NCBI RefSeq assembly: GCF_004005495.1
Contig: NZ_RZYA01000025.1
Coordinates: 62,001 to 126,000 of the forward strand
Direction of reading: 5' to 3'
From: Streptomyces antnestii
GTDB lineage: Bacteria > Actinomycetota > Actinomycetes > Streptomycetales > Streptomycetaceae
Length of the DNA: 64,000 bases
The translations under genes and the position numbers were made by a program. Positions 24,225 to 31,903 of this stretch are shown here, one piece after another (the stretch's first letter is position 1; every line of letters begins with the position of its first letter). Below the pieces are notes generated by a model, which saw only the letters and a list, made by a program, of their open reading frames with translations, ran no database searches and was not told the origin of the DNA.

Positions 24225-25190
24225 TTACGGCTCGACTACCGTCTCCTGCGAGGCCGCCGTCGTGTCCACGATGAGGTCCGCGTCCACCGGCACGTTCCGC
24301 TTCACCAGGGCGAGGGCGATCGGGCCGAGCTCGTGGTGGCGTACGGACGTCGTGACGAAGCCCAGCTGCCGGCCCTCGGGGCCGTCGGACGCGAGGCGGA
24401 CCGGGGCGCCGTGCGGGGGCAGGTGCACATCGCTGCCGTCCAGGTGCAGGAAGACCAGGCGGCGCGGGGGCTTTCCGAGGTTCTGCACGCGGGCGACGGT
24501 CTCCTGGCCGCGGTAGCAGCCCTTCTGGAGGTGGACGGCGCTGCCGATCCAGCCGAGCTCGTGCGGGATGGTGCGGTGGTCGGTCTCGAAGCCGAGGCGC
24601 GGCCGGTGGTTCTCCACGCGCAGCGCCTCGTGGGCGAGGAGTCCGATCGCGGGCCCGTTCTGCTCCGCGTACGCCTCCAGGTCGGCGCGCGGCAGGAACA
24701 CGTCACGGCCGTACGGCGTCTCGCGCACCGCGACGCCGTCCGGGACCGGCGCGATCGAACCGGCCGGCAGGTGGACGACCGCGAACTCCTCCGTGCGGTC
24801 GGCGACTTCGACCCGGTAGAAGAACTTCATCGACTCCAGGTAGGCGATCAGCGCCTCCTGTGTGCCGGGCTCGACGTGCGCCCACACGGTCGTGCCGTCG
24901 TCGACGAGGTACAGGGCGTGCTCGATGTGGCCGTGCGCCGAGAGGATCAGGGCCTCGGTGGCCTGGCCGGGCGGCAGGTCGCTGACGTGCTGGGTCAGGA
25001 GCAGGTGCAGCCACGCGAGCCGGTCGTCGCCGGTGACGGTGATGACGCCGCGGTGGGAGAGGTCGACGAGGCCGTTGCCGTCGGCGAGAGTGCGCTGCTC
25101 GCGGAACAGGTCGCCGTAGTGCGCGGCGACGCCTTCGTCCACGCCCTCGGCGGGGACGGCGCCGGGCAGGGACAGGAGGGGGCTCTTCAT
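24225..25190 (-). CDS. YgfZ/GcvT-like folate-binding Fe-S cluster protein
   Basis: A 321-residue member of the YgfZ/IBA57 family, which uses folate in repair or assembly of certain Fe-S enzymes. The signature K-G-C-Y-x-G-Q-E occurs as LQKGCYRGQETVARV (about residues 224-238), with the conserved redox cysteine. The GcvT-like N-terminal domain includes DLSHRGVITVTGDDR (about 43-57). ATG 25190 lies close behind TAGTGT, suggesting a leaderless message. The nur gene ends 34 bp upstream on the same strand. Confidence 0.88.
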   Translation of the reverse strand: MKSPLLSLPGAVPAEGVDEGVAAHYGDLFREQRTLADGNGLVDLSHRGVITVTGDDRLAWLHLLLTQHVSDLPPGQATEALILSAHGHIEHALYLVDDGTTVWAHVEPGTQEALIAYLESMKFFYRVEVADRTEEFAVVHLPAGSIAPVPDGVAVRETPYGRDVFLPRADLEAYAEQNGPAIGLLAHEALRVENHRPRLGFETDHRTIPHELGWIGSAVHLQKGCYRGQETVARVQNLGKPPRRLVFLHLDGSDVHLPPHGAPVRLASDGPEGRQLGFVTTSVRHHELGPIALALVKRNVPVDADLIVDTTAASQETVVEP

Positions 25191-25224
25191 GGTCACAGAC
25201 ACTACGACGAGCCGGCGGACCGGC

Positions 25225-25674
25225 TTATTCCTGCGGCCGGCCCTCGTCTTTCGCCAAGCAGTCCTTGCAGCGCCCGAAGATGGCGAAATGCTTGAGGTCC
25301 GTGTCGAAACCGAAGGTGTCGCGCAGCTTCGCCGTGAACTCGGCGGCGACGCTCACGTCGGCCTCGATCACGTTCGTACAGTCCCGGCACACCAGGTGGA
25401 TGTGGTGGTGCCGGTCCGCGAGGTGGTACGTCGGCGCGCCGTGCCCGAGGTGGGCGTGGCTGACGAGCCCGAGCTCCTCGAGCAGTTCCAGCGTGCGGTA
25501 GACGGTGGAGATGTTGATCCCCGACGCCGTCTTGCGCACTTCGCTCAGGATGTCGTCGGGGGTCGCGTGCTCGAGGGTGTCCACGGCTTCGAGGACCAGC
25601 TGACGCTGCGGCGTCAGCCGGTAGCCGCGCTGCCGCAGATCGCTCTTCCAGTCGGTGCTTTCGGTGCTCACCAC
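25225..25674 (-). CDS. nur: Nickel-responsive Fur-family regulator Nur
   Basis: A 149-residue Fur-family repressor. The wHTH spans about residues 10-80 (RQRGYRLTPQRQLVLEAV, then NISTVYRTLELLEELGLV). It is followed by the metal cluster YHLADRHHHIHLVCRDC and a C-terminal CxxC (GRCKDC). The sequence agrees closely with S. coelicolor Nur as I remember it, which represses sodF and nickel uptake genes when nickel is abundant. Its position between the nitrobindin-like and ygfZ-like genes also fits that locus. A peroxide- or zinc-sensing role is less likely. Confidence 0.85.
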   Translation of the reverse strand: MVSTESTDWKSDLRQRGYRLTPQRQLVLEAVDTLEHATPDDILSEVRKTASGINISTVYRTLELLEELGLVSHAHLGHGAPTYHLADRHHHIHLVCRDCTNVIEADVSVAAEFTAKLRDTFGFDTDLKHFAIFGRCKDCLAKDEGRPQE

Positions 25675-25693
25675 ACGCCGAGTTTAGGCCGCT

Positions 25694-26266
25694 CTACTTG
25701 AAGAAAGCGATGCCGTCGTCCGGCAGGTCCGGCAGGTTGCGGGCCATCGCGGCGACGTCGTCGGGCGAGACGACCTTCTTCAGCTGGGCCGACATGTAGG
25801 GGCGCAGCTCGACCTCGGGGGTCTGCTTCTCGCTGACCCACATGAGGTCGCTCTTCACGTAGCCGTAGAGCCGCTTGCCGCCGGTGTACGGGGCCGAGGC
25901 CGCGGTGCGCGCGACGGCGTCCGTGACCAGGTCGATCTGCGGCTTCTGGTCGGCGAGCTCGCCGTACCAGATCTCGACGACACCGTCGTCGCGGACCATG
26001 ACGACCTCGACCTTGCGGTCCTTGTCGATCCGCCAGTAGCCCGACTCGGAGTCCAGGGGCTTCACCTTGTTGCCCTCGGAGTCGAGGATCCAGGTGTGCG
26101 AGTGGTACTCGAGGAAGTCCCTCCCGTCGTGGGTGAAGGAGACCTCCTGCCCGAAGTTCGCCTTCTCGGCGCCGGGGAAGTCGGTGACACCCGCGCCCGC
26201 CCAGTTACCGAGGAGGAACACCAGGGGGACAAGGTCGGGGTGCAGGTCGGACGGAATCTCGATCAT
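25694..26266 (-). CDS. Nitrobindin / FABP-family heme-binding protein
   Basis: A 190-residue beta-barrel protein. The nitrobindin hallmark GxWxGxG is present as LLGNWAGAGVTDFP (about residues 19-32). The later SESGYWRI and EIWYGEL strands match the same family (THAP4 C-terminal domain). Bacterial nitrobindins bind ferric heme, react with NO and can isomerise peroxynitrite. The distal heme histidine ligand is expected in the C-terminal strands. It ends 19 bp before nur on the same strand. Confidence 0.85.
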   Translation of the reverse strand: MIEIPSDLHPDLVPLVFLLGNWAGAGVTDFPGAEKANFGQEVSFTHDGRDFLEYHSHTWILDSEGNKVKPLDSESGYWRIDKDRKVEVVMVRDDGVVEIWYGELADQKPQIDLVTDAVARTAASAPYTGGKRLYGYVKSDLMWVSEKQTPEVELRPYMSAQLKKVVSPDDVAAMARNLPDLPDDGIAFFK

Positions 26267-26294
26267 GATCTGCGAAGCGTCTCTCTGATGGGGG

Positions 26295-26396
26295 TCAGCG
26301 CTGGCCCTGGTACAGCTTCTTCACGGTCAGCCCGGCGAACGCGAGAACGCCGACGCAGACCAGGACGAGCAGAGCGGAGAAGAAGGCCTCAAGCAC
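26295..26396 (-). CDS. 33-residue single-span membrane protein
   Basis: A very short gene: GTG start, a helix of about 22 hydrophobic residues (FFSALLVLVCVGVLAFAGL), then a basic end (VKKLYQGQR). GAGGAG lies 6 nt before the start, which supports translation. The composition (one TM with C-terminal Lys/Arg) is typical of small actinobacterial membrane proteins of unknown role. It is between a terminator upstream and the nitrobindin-like gene downstream (28 bp) on the same strand, so it may head that transcript. Confidence 0.7.
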   Translation of the reverse strand: MLEAFFSALLVLVCVGVLAFAGLTVKKLYQGQR

Positions 26397-26431
26397 GGGG
26401 TGCTCCTCGGTGAGCGGTGGTGGGCGGGTAC

Positions 26432-26470
26432 AGAGCCGGGCCCCACTTTAGTCGGGTGGGGCCCGGCTCT
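26432..26470. terminator. Strong hairpin terminator of the three-gene membrane operon
   Basis: Perfect 15-bp arms AGAGCCGGGCCCCAC and GTGGGGCCCGGCTCT enclose a 9-nt loop. It lies 44 bp after the end of the operon at 28998-26514 and before the 33-residue gene. Confidence 0.85.
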
Positions 26471-26513
26471 CTCGATGAGGTCGCCCGAGCGTGGTGCCGG
26501 GGGGCGCGAACGG

Positions 26514-27335
26514 TCAGCCGAGGAGCTGGCTCTGCAGCGTGACCGTCTGCCGGAACGGCACCGCGTGCGCCGTGCCCCTGCGGGACTGCGTGATCAGACC
26601 GACCGTGTCGCCCGCGACCAGATACGCACTGCGCACGTGCACGGCACCGCGCGGCCGCGTCTCGTCGTAGACGTTCGACGACACGTGCTCGACCCGCGCT
26701 TCCTCGGGGTAGGACTCGTCGAGCTCGGCGTCGGGAGCCTCCGCCAGCGGCCGTGAGGGCGCGTACCCGCCGGTCAGCCGGTCGCAGAACCCGGTGGCCT
26801 CCGCGCCCGTGCCGAAGTGCAGCAGGAACACGCGGGTGGTGGTGCCGTCGGGCATGGTCCAGCCGCGCCCGGCGATGTGCCGCACCCCGCTGTCGGCCAG
26901 GTCTTCGCCGAGGCCCTCGCGTTCGTCCTTCGCGTACTGGGCGAGATACGCGGACGTGGGCACCCAGCCGTCGTCCGTCTTCAGGCCTGGATCGGGCCTC
27001 GCACCGTCGGGCGCCTTGATCACGAGGGCGCGCGGGTCCGCGTAGTGGGCCTGCGTGCGGTTGGCCCGGGCGAACGGGGCCGGGCTGCCCTCCGGCAGCG
27101 GGGGCCGGACGAGCTCGGGGTAGGTCCAGCGCCCGTCCGACGCCGTGGCCAGGCCCGGCAGGTCGGTACGCCGCTGCTCGGTCACCCCGTACGCCGTCGC
27201 CCCGGCGAGCGCGCCGAAGACGACAACGGCGGCGGTCCAGCGCAGCACGGCGCGCGCCACGCGCCGGTCCTTGGGGGCGGGGGCGTGCGGGACGCCGGCC
27301 TCGGGTGCGGCCTGGGTCGTCGTCTCGGTGCTCAT
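26514..27335 (-). CDS. Membrane-anchored extracytoplasmic protein, third gene of operon
   Basis: A 273-residue protein. A cytoplasmic Pro/Thr/Ala-rich N-terminus (about 1-28) is followed by one TM helix (about 30-50) and an external domain of about 220 residues with two conserved-looking blocks (HYADPRALVIKAPDG and TTRVFLLHFGTGAEATGFCDRLTGGY). I do not recognise a family. The start overlaps the stop of the gene before it as ATGA. The three genes of this operon share the same design and may be distant paralogues. Confidence 0.7.
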   Translation of the reverse strand: MSTETTTQAAPEAGVPHAPAPKDRRVARAVLRWTAAVVVFGALAGATAYGVTEQRRTDLPGLATASDGRWTYPELVRPPLPEGSPAPFARANRTQAHYADPRALVIKAPDGARPDPGLKTDDGWVPTSAYLAQYAKDEREGLGEDLADSGVRHIAGRGWTMPDGTTTRVFLLHFGTGAEATGFCDRLTGGYAPSRPLAEAPDAELDESYPEEARVEHVSSNVYDETRPRGAVHVRSAYLVAGDTVGLITQSRRGTAHAVPFRQTVTLQSQLLG

Positions 27336-28135
27336 ACCGCCTCCCCGGGCGACTTGATGATGTCGAGCTGTTCGCGCATCAGCTCGGCCGGTTCTCCGGA
27401 GGAGACGAGGCCCGCCTTGGTGCCGTAGGCGCTGAACGTCACGAGGACGTCGCCGATGTGGCCGGAACAGACCATCATGTCGAGCTTCTCGCCCTTGTCC
27501 GCGGGCGGCAGGAAGCAGCTGGCGTCCTTGTGGTCCTTGATCTTCGGGCCCTTGCGGAAGACGGCCATCGCCTCGGCGAACCGCGACTGGAACCGGCTGA
27601 TCTGCCTCACGGCCTGCCGGTTCCCCAGGCGGGACAGGGTGATGTGGACGACGATGCCGCCGTCGGCCCGGTCCCCGGAGGCATAGCTGCGCACGGCCAT
27701 GCCCTGGATCTGCTGGCGGTCGATCTCCTTCTCCAGCGTGCGGCGCTCCCGGAGCGGCAGGGAGCGCAGCCCGTCCTTGCTCACGGCGGTCGCCCGCCGG
27801 CCGCTGAGTTCGACGTCGGCGCCGAACCCGATGATGTCCGGGCCGGGACCGTAGCCGTCGGGCAGCGGGAGCAGCGAGGCTTTCAGGCCCGTCCCCTTCT
27901 CCGGCGTGTCCTTTTCGCGCGGCGCGGCCGGGAACTTCCAGCGGGCGGCCCCGGCGTCATGGTCGGCGTGGGCCACCGTGACGGCGGTGCAGCCGATCCC
28001 TGTGCCGACCACCCCGAGCAGCAGCACGGGCACGGCGACGAGGCCGAGTAGCCGCCCCAGGCGCTGCCGCGTGGCGGCGCCGGGGGCCGGCACCGTCTCG
28101 TCGTCCCGCTCGGGCATCCTCTCCGTCTCGGTCAT
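27332..28135 (-). CDS. Membrane-anchored extracytoplasmic protein, second gene of operon
   Basis: A 267-residue protein with an acidic cytoplasmic head (about 1-25), a TM helix (about 28-48) ending near a cysteine (GIGCTAV), and an outside domain. That domain contains IIGFGADVELSGRRATAV, VRSYASGDRADGGIVVHITLSRLGNRQAVRQI and MMVCSGHIGDVLVTFSAYG; the regular strands suggest a beta-rich fold. No family is recognised. It overlaps both neighbours by 4 nt, so the three proteins are made together. Confidence 0.7.
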   Translation of the reverse strand: MTETERMPERDDETVPAPGAATRQRLGRLLGLVAVPVLLLGVVGTGIGCTAVTVAHADHDAGAARWKFPAAPREKDTPEKGTGLKASLLPLPDGYGPGPDIIGFGADVELSGRRATAVSKDGLRSLPLRERRTLEKEIDRQQIQGMAVRSYASGDRADGGIVVHITLSRLGNRQAVRQISRFQSRFAEAMAVFRKGPKIKDHKDASCFLPPADKGEKLDMMVCSGHIGDVLVTFSAYGTKAGLVSSGEPAELMREQLDIIKSPGEAV

Positions 28136-28998
28136 CCCAGTCGCTCCCACTGCTGCCGGGCCACCTGGGCCGCGCGCTTCTTGTCGATCGGGCGGGGGCT
28201 CACCAGGTAGACCTCCATCATGGTGTCGCCGCGGGACGCGAACGCCCTGGCCTGGTAGAGCGGCACATAGCCCGGCTCCCGGTCGGGCTGTGCGTAGACG
28301 TAGACCATGCCGTTGCCCGAGCCGGGGATATCCCGGCTGTACGTGGTCGGGTCTGAGTCGTCGGCCCGGCTCTGGTGGTTCACGACGGCGTCGGCGGACG
28401 CCACGATCTCCTCGTCGCGGTACTGCGTGAGGCTGACGGAGACCATCGTGCCGCCCTCGCGCCACTGGTCGATCGCCGCGCGCCGGAACTGCGCGTCCAC
28501 CAGGTCGGTGAACGCGTCCTGGGGCCGGTTGTACCGCTCCGCGATGTCTATGAAGCTCACCCAGCGGTCCGAGGTCCGTGCCTTCGGCAGGCTCGTGGCG
28601 CCCTTGGGCCGGTTGAGCAGCAGTTTGCGCAGGTCACCGTCCATCCGGACCTGCCGGTCGCGGGCGGCGGAGAGCGGCGCCGGGCCCTTGCCCCCGGCCT
28701 GCGCCATGGCGGGCTGGTTCAGCGGCGGCAGCGGGTCCGGGGCGCGTCCGGCCTGGATGACGTAACCGGTGCACGTGCCCGCGACGACGCCGAGTACGGC
28801 GGCACAGGCGATCAGGAGGGTGGTGCGGCCGCGTCGGCGGCGGGGCCTTTCGGGCTCTGCGGCTCCTTCGGGCTCTGCGGCTCTTTCCGGCTCTTCGGGC
28901 TCTGCGGCTCTTTCCGGCTCTTCGGTCTCTGCCAACGGTCCCCCATGGAACTCGAAGCGCGGATTCCGTATCCGCGCGCACAGGAGACCCCCGGCCAA
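28132..28998 (-). CDS. Membrane-anchored extracytoplasmic protein, first gene of operon
   Basis: Up to 288 residues: a cytoplasmic tract of near-repeats (EEPERAAEPEEPERAAEPE, about residues 26-45), a basic RRRRGR stop, a TM helix (about 60-80) and an external domain. That domain contains RDRQVRMDGDLRKLLLNRP and repeated YRDEEIVASADAVVNHQ / MVYVYAQPDREPGYVP blocks. The start is unresolved between TTG 28998 and TTG 28935, neither with a clear ribosome-binding site. It is divergent from the DsrE gene. The family is unknown. Confidence 0.65.
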   Translation of the reverse strand: MAGGLLCARIRNPRFEFHGGPLAETEEPERAAEPEEPERAAEPEGAAEPERPRRRRGRTTLLIACAAVLGVVAGTCTGYVIQAGRAPDPLPPLNQPAMAQAGGKGPAPLSAARDRQVRMDGDLRKLLLNRPKGATSLPKARTSDRWVSFIDIAERYNRPQDAFTDLVDAQFRRAAIDQWREGGTMVSVSLTQYRDEEIVASADAVVNHQSRADDSDPTTYSRDIPGSGNGMVYVYAQPDREPGYVPLYQARAFASRGDTMMEVYLVSPRPIDKKRAAQVARQQWERLG

Positions 28999-29035
28999 TG
29001 TCCCTGGTTGTACGGGAGTTGATTACGATTCAGCC

Positions 29036-29398
29036 ATGGCGAACAAGCTCGTGATCAAGGTGACCGCAGGGGCCGACGCCCCCGAACGCTGCTCGCAGGC
29101 CTTCACGGTGGCGGCGGTGGCCGTGGCCAGCGGGGTCGAGGTCTCGCTCTGGCTGACCGGCGAGTCGTCGTGGTTCGCGCTGCCGGGCCGTGCAGCCGAG
29201 TTCGAGCTGCCGCACGCCGCGCCGCTGCCCGACCTGATCGACTCGATCCTGGCGGCCGGGCGGATCACGCTGTGCACCCAGTGCGCGGCCCGCCGTGAGA
29301 TCACGGAGAAGGACGTCCTCGAAGGGGTCCGGATCGCCGGCGCGCAGGTCTTCGTGCAGGAGGCAATGGCGGACGGGACGCAGGCGCTCGTCTATTGA
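29036..29398 (+). CDS. DsrE-family small protein
   Basis: A 120-residue protein with the DsrE/DsrF-like Rossmann fold: KLVIKVTAGADAPERCSQAFTVA (about 4-26), GVEVSLWLTGESSWFAL (about 31-47), ILAAGRITLCTQCAARREI (about 78-96, with a CxxC), then GVRIAGAQVFV. DsrE proteins act in sulfur-relay or as unidentified cytosolic partners. Start is ATG 29036, divergent from the membrane operon. Its last 18 bp, stop codon included, are duplicated in tandem directly after the gene. Confidence 0.8.
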   Translation: MANKLVIKVTAGADAPERCSQAFTVAAVAVASGVEVSLWLTGESSWFALPGRAAEFELPHAAPLPDLIDSILAAGRITLCTQCAARREITEKDVLEGVRIAGAQVFVQEAMADGTQALVY

Positions 29399-29416
29399 CA
29401 GGCGCTCGTCTATTGA
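29381..29416 (+). repeat. Perfect 18-bp tandem duplication over the dsrE-like stop codon
   Basis: CAGGCGCTCGTCTATTGA occurs twice without a gap. The first copy ends the gene (codons for QALVY and the TGA); the second is untranslated. Eighteen bases keep the frame, so loss of the first stop would add QALVY again. Confidence 0.95.
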
Positions 29417-29440
29417 TCGGCGCGGACCTACGCTTGAAGC

Positions 29441-29707
29441 ATGTACACGCGGCGTCGTCACCTGTACTTCGCCATGATGGGCTTCTGCATCGGCCTCTTC
29501 GTCCTGGCGTGGGCCGTCGTGCGCCTCTGGTCCGTGCCCGCCGCGGTGGCGATGTGCGTCGTCGCGATGGTGATCCCGCCCGTCGCCGCGATCGTCGCGA
29601 ACCGCCGCGGCCCCGAGGACCGCTGGTGGGACGACCCCTCCGGGGACGCGAAGTCCGACGAGTGGTGGGACGAGCTGGACGGCAAGAAGCGATCCCAGGG
29701 CCCTTAA
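29441..29707 (+). CDS. DUF3099 family small membrane protein
   Basis: An 88-residue protein with two TM helices (about 8-27 and 30-50) and a cytoplasmic tail rich in tryptophan and acid (DRWWDD, DEWWDEL). The opening MYTRRRHLYFAMMGFCIGLFVLAW is typical for DUF3099 in Streptomyces. The function is unknown. It follows the DsrE gene by 42 bp on the same strand, with the duplicated 18 bp between. Its stop codon begins a tandem array. Confidence 0.8.
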   Translation: MYTRRRHLYFAMMGFCIGLFVLAWAVVRLWSVPAAVAMCVVAMVIPPVAAIVANRRGPEDRWWDDPSGDAKSDEWWDELDGKKRSQGP

Positions 29708-29800
29708 GGCCCCCAGGGCCCTTAGGGCCACCAGGGCTCTTAGGGCCCGCAGAACCCTTAGGGGCCCCAGAACCCCTAGGGCCGCCAGACCCCCTAGGCC
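29698..29800. repeat. Degenerate ~19-bp tandem array at the DUF3099 3' end
   Basis: About six imperfect copies of a unit like AGGGCCCTTAGGGCCNCC begin at the DUF3099 stop codon (TAA in the first CCTTAAGG) and run to the end of the convergent gene. Each unit contains a near palindrome, so the array can form nested hairpins and may end transcription from both sides. Confidence 0.85.
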
Positions 29801-30188
29801 CCCTCGCCCCGGTCGGCGCGCCGCAATCCCACGATCTCAGCGACCGTCTCCAGCCAGCGCGCCGCCAGTGCCTCCTCGTCCGGCGCCTGGGCGGCCTGCG
29901 CAGCCGTCTCCAGCCAGTCCCGCAGGCACTCCGACGCCTCACGTGACGGCAGGGGCTCGGGCAGAGCGGCCGCGTACGCGAGGCCACCAGCCCGGACGAT
30001 CTTCGCCACGTACGTCACCGAGCGCGGCAGCACACCGAGCCGGTCGAGGGTGACGGCGGCCGCGATCGCACCGTCGCCGAAGAGCGCGGTGCAGAGGTGT
30101 CGCGGGCGAGGCCGTGACGCAGGAGCGTCCCGACGTCGGTGGCGGCGAGCACCTCGTCGTCGGTGCGTGGGAAGGGGTCGTGGACCAT
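29794..30188 (-). pseudogene. Conserved hypothetical protein, one-base frameshift
   Basis: An ATG at 30188 with GGAG 5 nt upstream opens HDPFPRTDDEVLAATDVGTLLRHGLARDT. After that the frame degenerates, while a good protein sequence (ALFGDGAIAAAVTLDRLGVLP, then LPSREASECLRDWLETAAQ, EALAARWLETVAEIVGLRR) continues one frame over to 29794. One base missing near 30093-30097 joins them into a ~130-residue helical protein. It may be a real mutation or a sequencing error. The function is unknown. The 3' end abuts the tandem array of DUF3099. Confidence 0.65.
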
Positions 30189-30220
30189 CGTCGCTCCGTT
30201 CCGTTCCGTACCGGTCCGGG

Positions 30221-30763
30221 TCAGCGGACGGTGATCGTATAGAGGTAGACGGCTGCTTCCTGGTCCGAGTCCTTCGGCGGGGCCGTGGCCGTCGGGACCC
30301 GCCCCGCCGCGGCCTCGTCAGCGCTGTGGCACCGGCCGTACGGGCAGAACAGCAGCTTCACCGTCGTCTTCCCGTGCGCGCGCGCCGTCAGGTCGAAGAA
30401 CTGGGCACCGCCGCCACTGCCGACGACGTCCTCGTCGCCCCCGTCCTCCTCCTCGCGCCTGCCCTGGCACGTGACGACGCCCTTGTCGGGGTGCGGGCTC
30501 GCCAGGTACCAGTTCTGGCCGAGGGCGGGGTTGGCCGGGACCTCCAGCGTGAACTTCTCGCCGGCGTCGACGGTGATGGCCCGGTCGCCGGGGCCGTACG
30601 CGGTCGGCCCGGAGTCGCCGCAGCCGCCGAGGACGAGGAGCAGGGCGGCCAGGGCGGCCAGGGCGGGCGCCGTACGCAGCGCGGACCGCATGCCCGTGGA
30701 CCGCGTGCCCGCGGATCTAGATCGCATTCCCACCGTCAGTTGCTTCGGTTGCATCGGTCGCAT
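30221..30763 (-). CDS. Lipoprotein with chagasin-like (I42) domain
   Basis: An exported lipoprotein: a signal peptide ending in the lipobox LVLGGC, a linker, then a beta domain (ITVDAGEKFTLEVPANPALGQNWYL, later GSGGGAQFFDLTARAHGKTTVKLLF). The NP-x-x-G-x-x-W loop and the G-rich loop resemble chagasin-type cysteine-protease inhibitors, but the family assignment is moderate. The start may be ATG 30763, which overlaps the preceding stop as TGATG, or ATG 30691, which gives a more usual signal peptide. Confidence 0.6.
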   Translation of the reverse strand: MRPMQPKQLTVGMRSRSAGTRSTGMRSALRTAPALAALAALLLVLGGCGDSGPTAYGPGDRAITVDAGEKFTLEVPANPALGQNWYLASPHPDKGVVTCQGRREEEDGGDEDVVGSGGGAQFFDLTARAHGKTTVKLLFCPYGRCHSADEAAAGRVPTATAPPKDSDQEAAVYLYTITVR

Positions 30764-30910
30764 CAGTTCTGCTGGATGTACACAGTGCTGACGTCGCCCT
30801 CATGGGCCTTCGAGTAACGGTCGTCGGTGGCCGAGCTTGCCGCCGGCCGAGGAGATGCGCCCGCGCAGGCCGTTGAGCTTCTGGCTGCGGTCGTTCGTGG
30901 ATTCCGTCAT
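30763..30910 (-). pseudogene. Small (~48-residue) protein gene with a one-base frameshift
   Basis: From ATG 30910 the frame reads TESTNDRSQKLNGLRGRISSAGGKL, then fails within about 12 codons. A +1 frame continues ATDDRYSKAHEGDVSTVYIQQN and stops at 30763 in a TGATG overlap with the lipoprotein gene. One extra G near 30833 accounts for it. The intact protein would be hydrophilic and would sit between the ESX-like gene (17 bp upstream) and the lipoprotein. It is either decay or a sequence error. Confidence 0.55.
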
Positions 30911-30926
30911 GGAGAGCGCGGCCCCG

Positions 30927-31328
30927 TCAGTAGTCGGCGAGCGCGGACGGGCGCGCGGCGTGGGCGGGCTGGGTGCTGACGCCGGCGTCGGGCTGCGGGC
31001 CGACGGGTACGCCATGGACACCGTGGACGCCGTGAACGCCCTTACGGACGTCGAGGTCCTTGCCGCGGTACGCGTGACTGGACAGCCTGACCTTGTCCGC
31101 GAGCTCGTGCAGGGCCGCTTCGAGGACCTTGGTCTCGGCCTCCCACGCGGCCGCGAACAAGTTGAACGCGGGCGCGGTGTCGGAGCCGCCGAGCACGTCC
31201 TCCGAGTAGCACATCGTGGCGGCGACGGCCTTGCCGATCTTGCCCACGTCGTCACCCGAGCCGTCGAGTTCACCGGCCTGGTCCGACATGCCCTTGTGCG
31301 CGACGTGGTACCCCTCCGGAGAGGTCAT
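30927..31328 (-). CDS. ESX/WXG100-like small helical protein
   Basis: A 133-residue protein. It is helical up to about residue 85 (AGELDGSGDDVGKIGKAVAATM, then FNLFAAAWEAETKVLEAALHELADKV), with a turn around AAWEAE where WXG100 proteins have W-x-G. A flexible tail includes a short VHGVHGVHGV reiteration. The size and helical hairpin suggest a type VII secretion-related substrate, but the W-x-G is not strict, so this is tentative. Start is ATG 31328. The small frameshifted gene and the lipoprotein follow as a probable operon. Confidence 0.5.
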   Translation of the reverse strand: MTSPEGYHVAHKGMSDQAGELDGSGDDVGKIGKAVAATMCYSEDVLGGSDTAPAFNLFAAAWEAETKVLEAALHELADKVRLSSHAYRGKDLDVRKGVHGVHGVHGVPVGPQPDAGVSTQPAHAARPSALADY

Positions 31329-31497
31329 GACCTTCCCCCGATCCCGTAGGCACGGCCCCGTAGGCACGGCTCCGTATGCGCGTCCCCGACTCCCCATCCG
31401 TACAAGGAAGTTGAGCCGGATCACAGCAGTCAGGAAACCAGCAGCCGGCTGCCATGAACACGCAGGGCGCCGCGTCCCGGTTCCCGGCACGGGAAAG

Positions 31498-31557
31498 CCG
31501 AGGGACCGCACCTCGATTCCGTAGGCGTCCAACCCCCGGAGGTGCGGCCCCTCGGCC
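31498..31557. terminator. 18-bp-arm hairpin after sseC
   Basis: Arms at 31498-31515 and 31540-31557 (GCCGAGGGACCGCACCTC against GAGGTGCGGCCCCTCGGC) match in 17 of 18 positions around a 24-nt loop. It lies 16 bp downstream of the cysA-sseC operon end. It is unusually long for a terminator. Confidence 0.75.
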
Positions 31558-31573
31558 GTTTCGTGCGCCGCCG

Positions 31574-31861
31574 TCACACGGCGATGGCGACCTCAGCGAG
31601 ACCACCGGTCTGGGCGACGACCGTGCGGTCCGCCGTGCCACCCGGGACCAGGGCGCGCAGCGTCCACGTGCCCTCGGCCGCGTAGAAACGGAACTGGCCC
31701 GTCGCCGAGGTGGGGACCTCGGCGGTGAACTCGCCGGTCGAGTCCAGGAGGCGCACGTAACCGGTGACGGGCTCACCGTCGCGGGTCACCTGGCCCTGGA
31801 TGGTGGTCTCACCGGGCTTGATCGTCGAGGCGTCGGGGCCGCCGGCCTTCGCTCCACACAT
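31574..31861 (-). CDS. sseC: DUF1416 (SseC-like) protein
   Basis: A 95-residue protein starting MCGAKAGGP. It is nearly all beta strand (TTIQGQVTRDGEPVTGYVRLLD, then GEFTAEVPTSATGQFRFYAAEGTWTLRALV), as in SseC of mycobacteria, which is always found behind the thiosulfate sulfurtransferase gene. The role in sulfur metabolism is inferred from context. ATG 31861 has GGAGA 6 nt upstream. It follows the sulfurtransferase gene by 42 bp and is followed by a strong hairpin. Confidence 0.88.
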   Translation of the reverse strand: MCGAKAGGPDASTIKPGETTIQGQVTRDGEPVTGYVRLLDSTGEFTAEVPTSATGQFRFYAAEGTWTLRALVPGGTADRTVVAQTGGLAEVAIAV

Positions 31862-31903
31862 GTGATTCTCCAAAAAGGTCGGTCAGGAAGGTTCGCTGAG
31901 GGG

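Noticed and set aside
29698..29800. CRISPR-like array
   Set aside because: The units are adjacent and degenerate without unique spacers, and there are no cas genes.
30714..30723. GATCTAGATC palindrome
   Set aside because: It is a 10-bp self-complementary word inside the lipoprotein N-terminal coding region with no second copy or promoter context.
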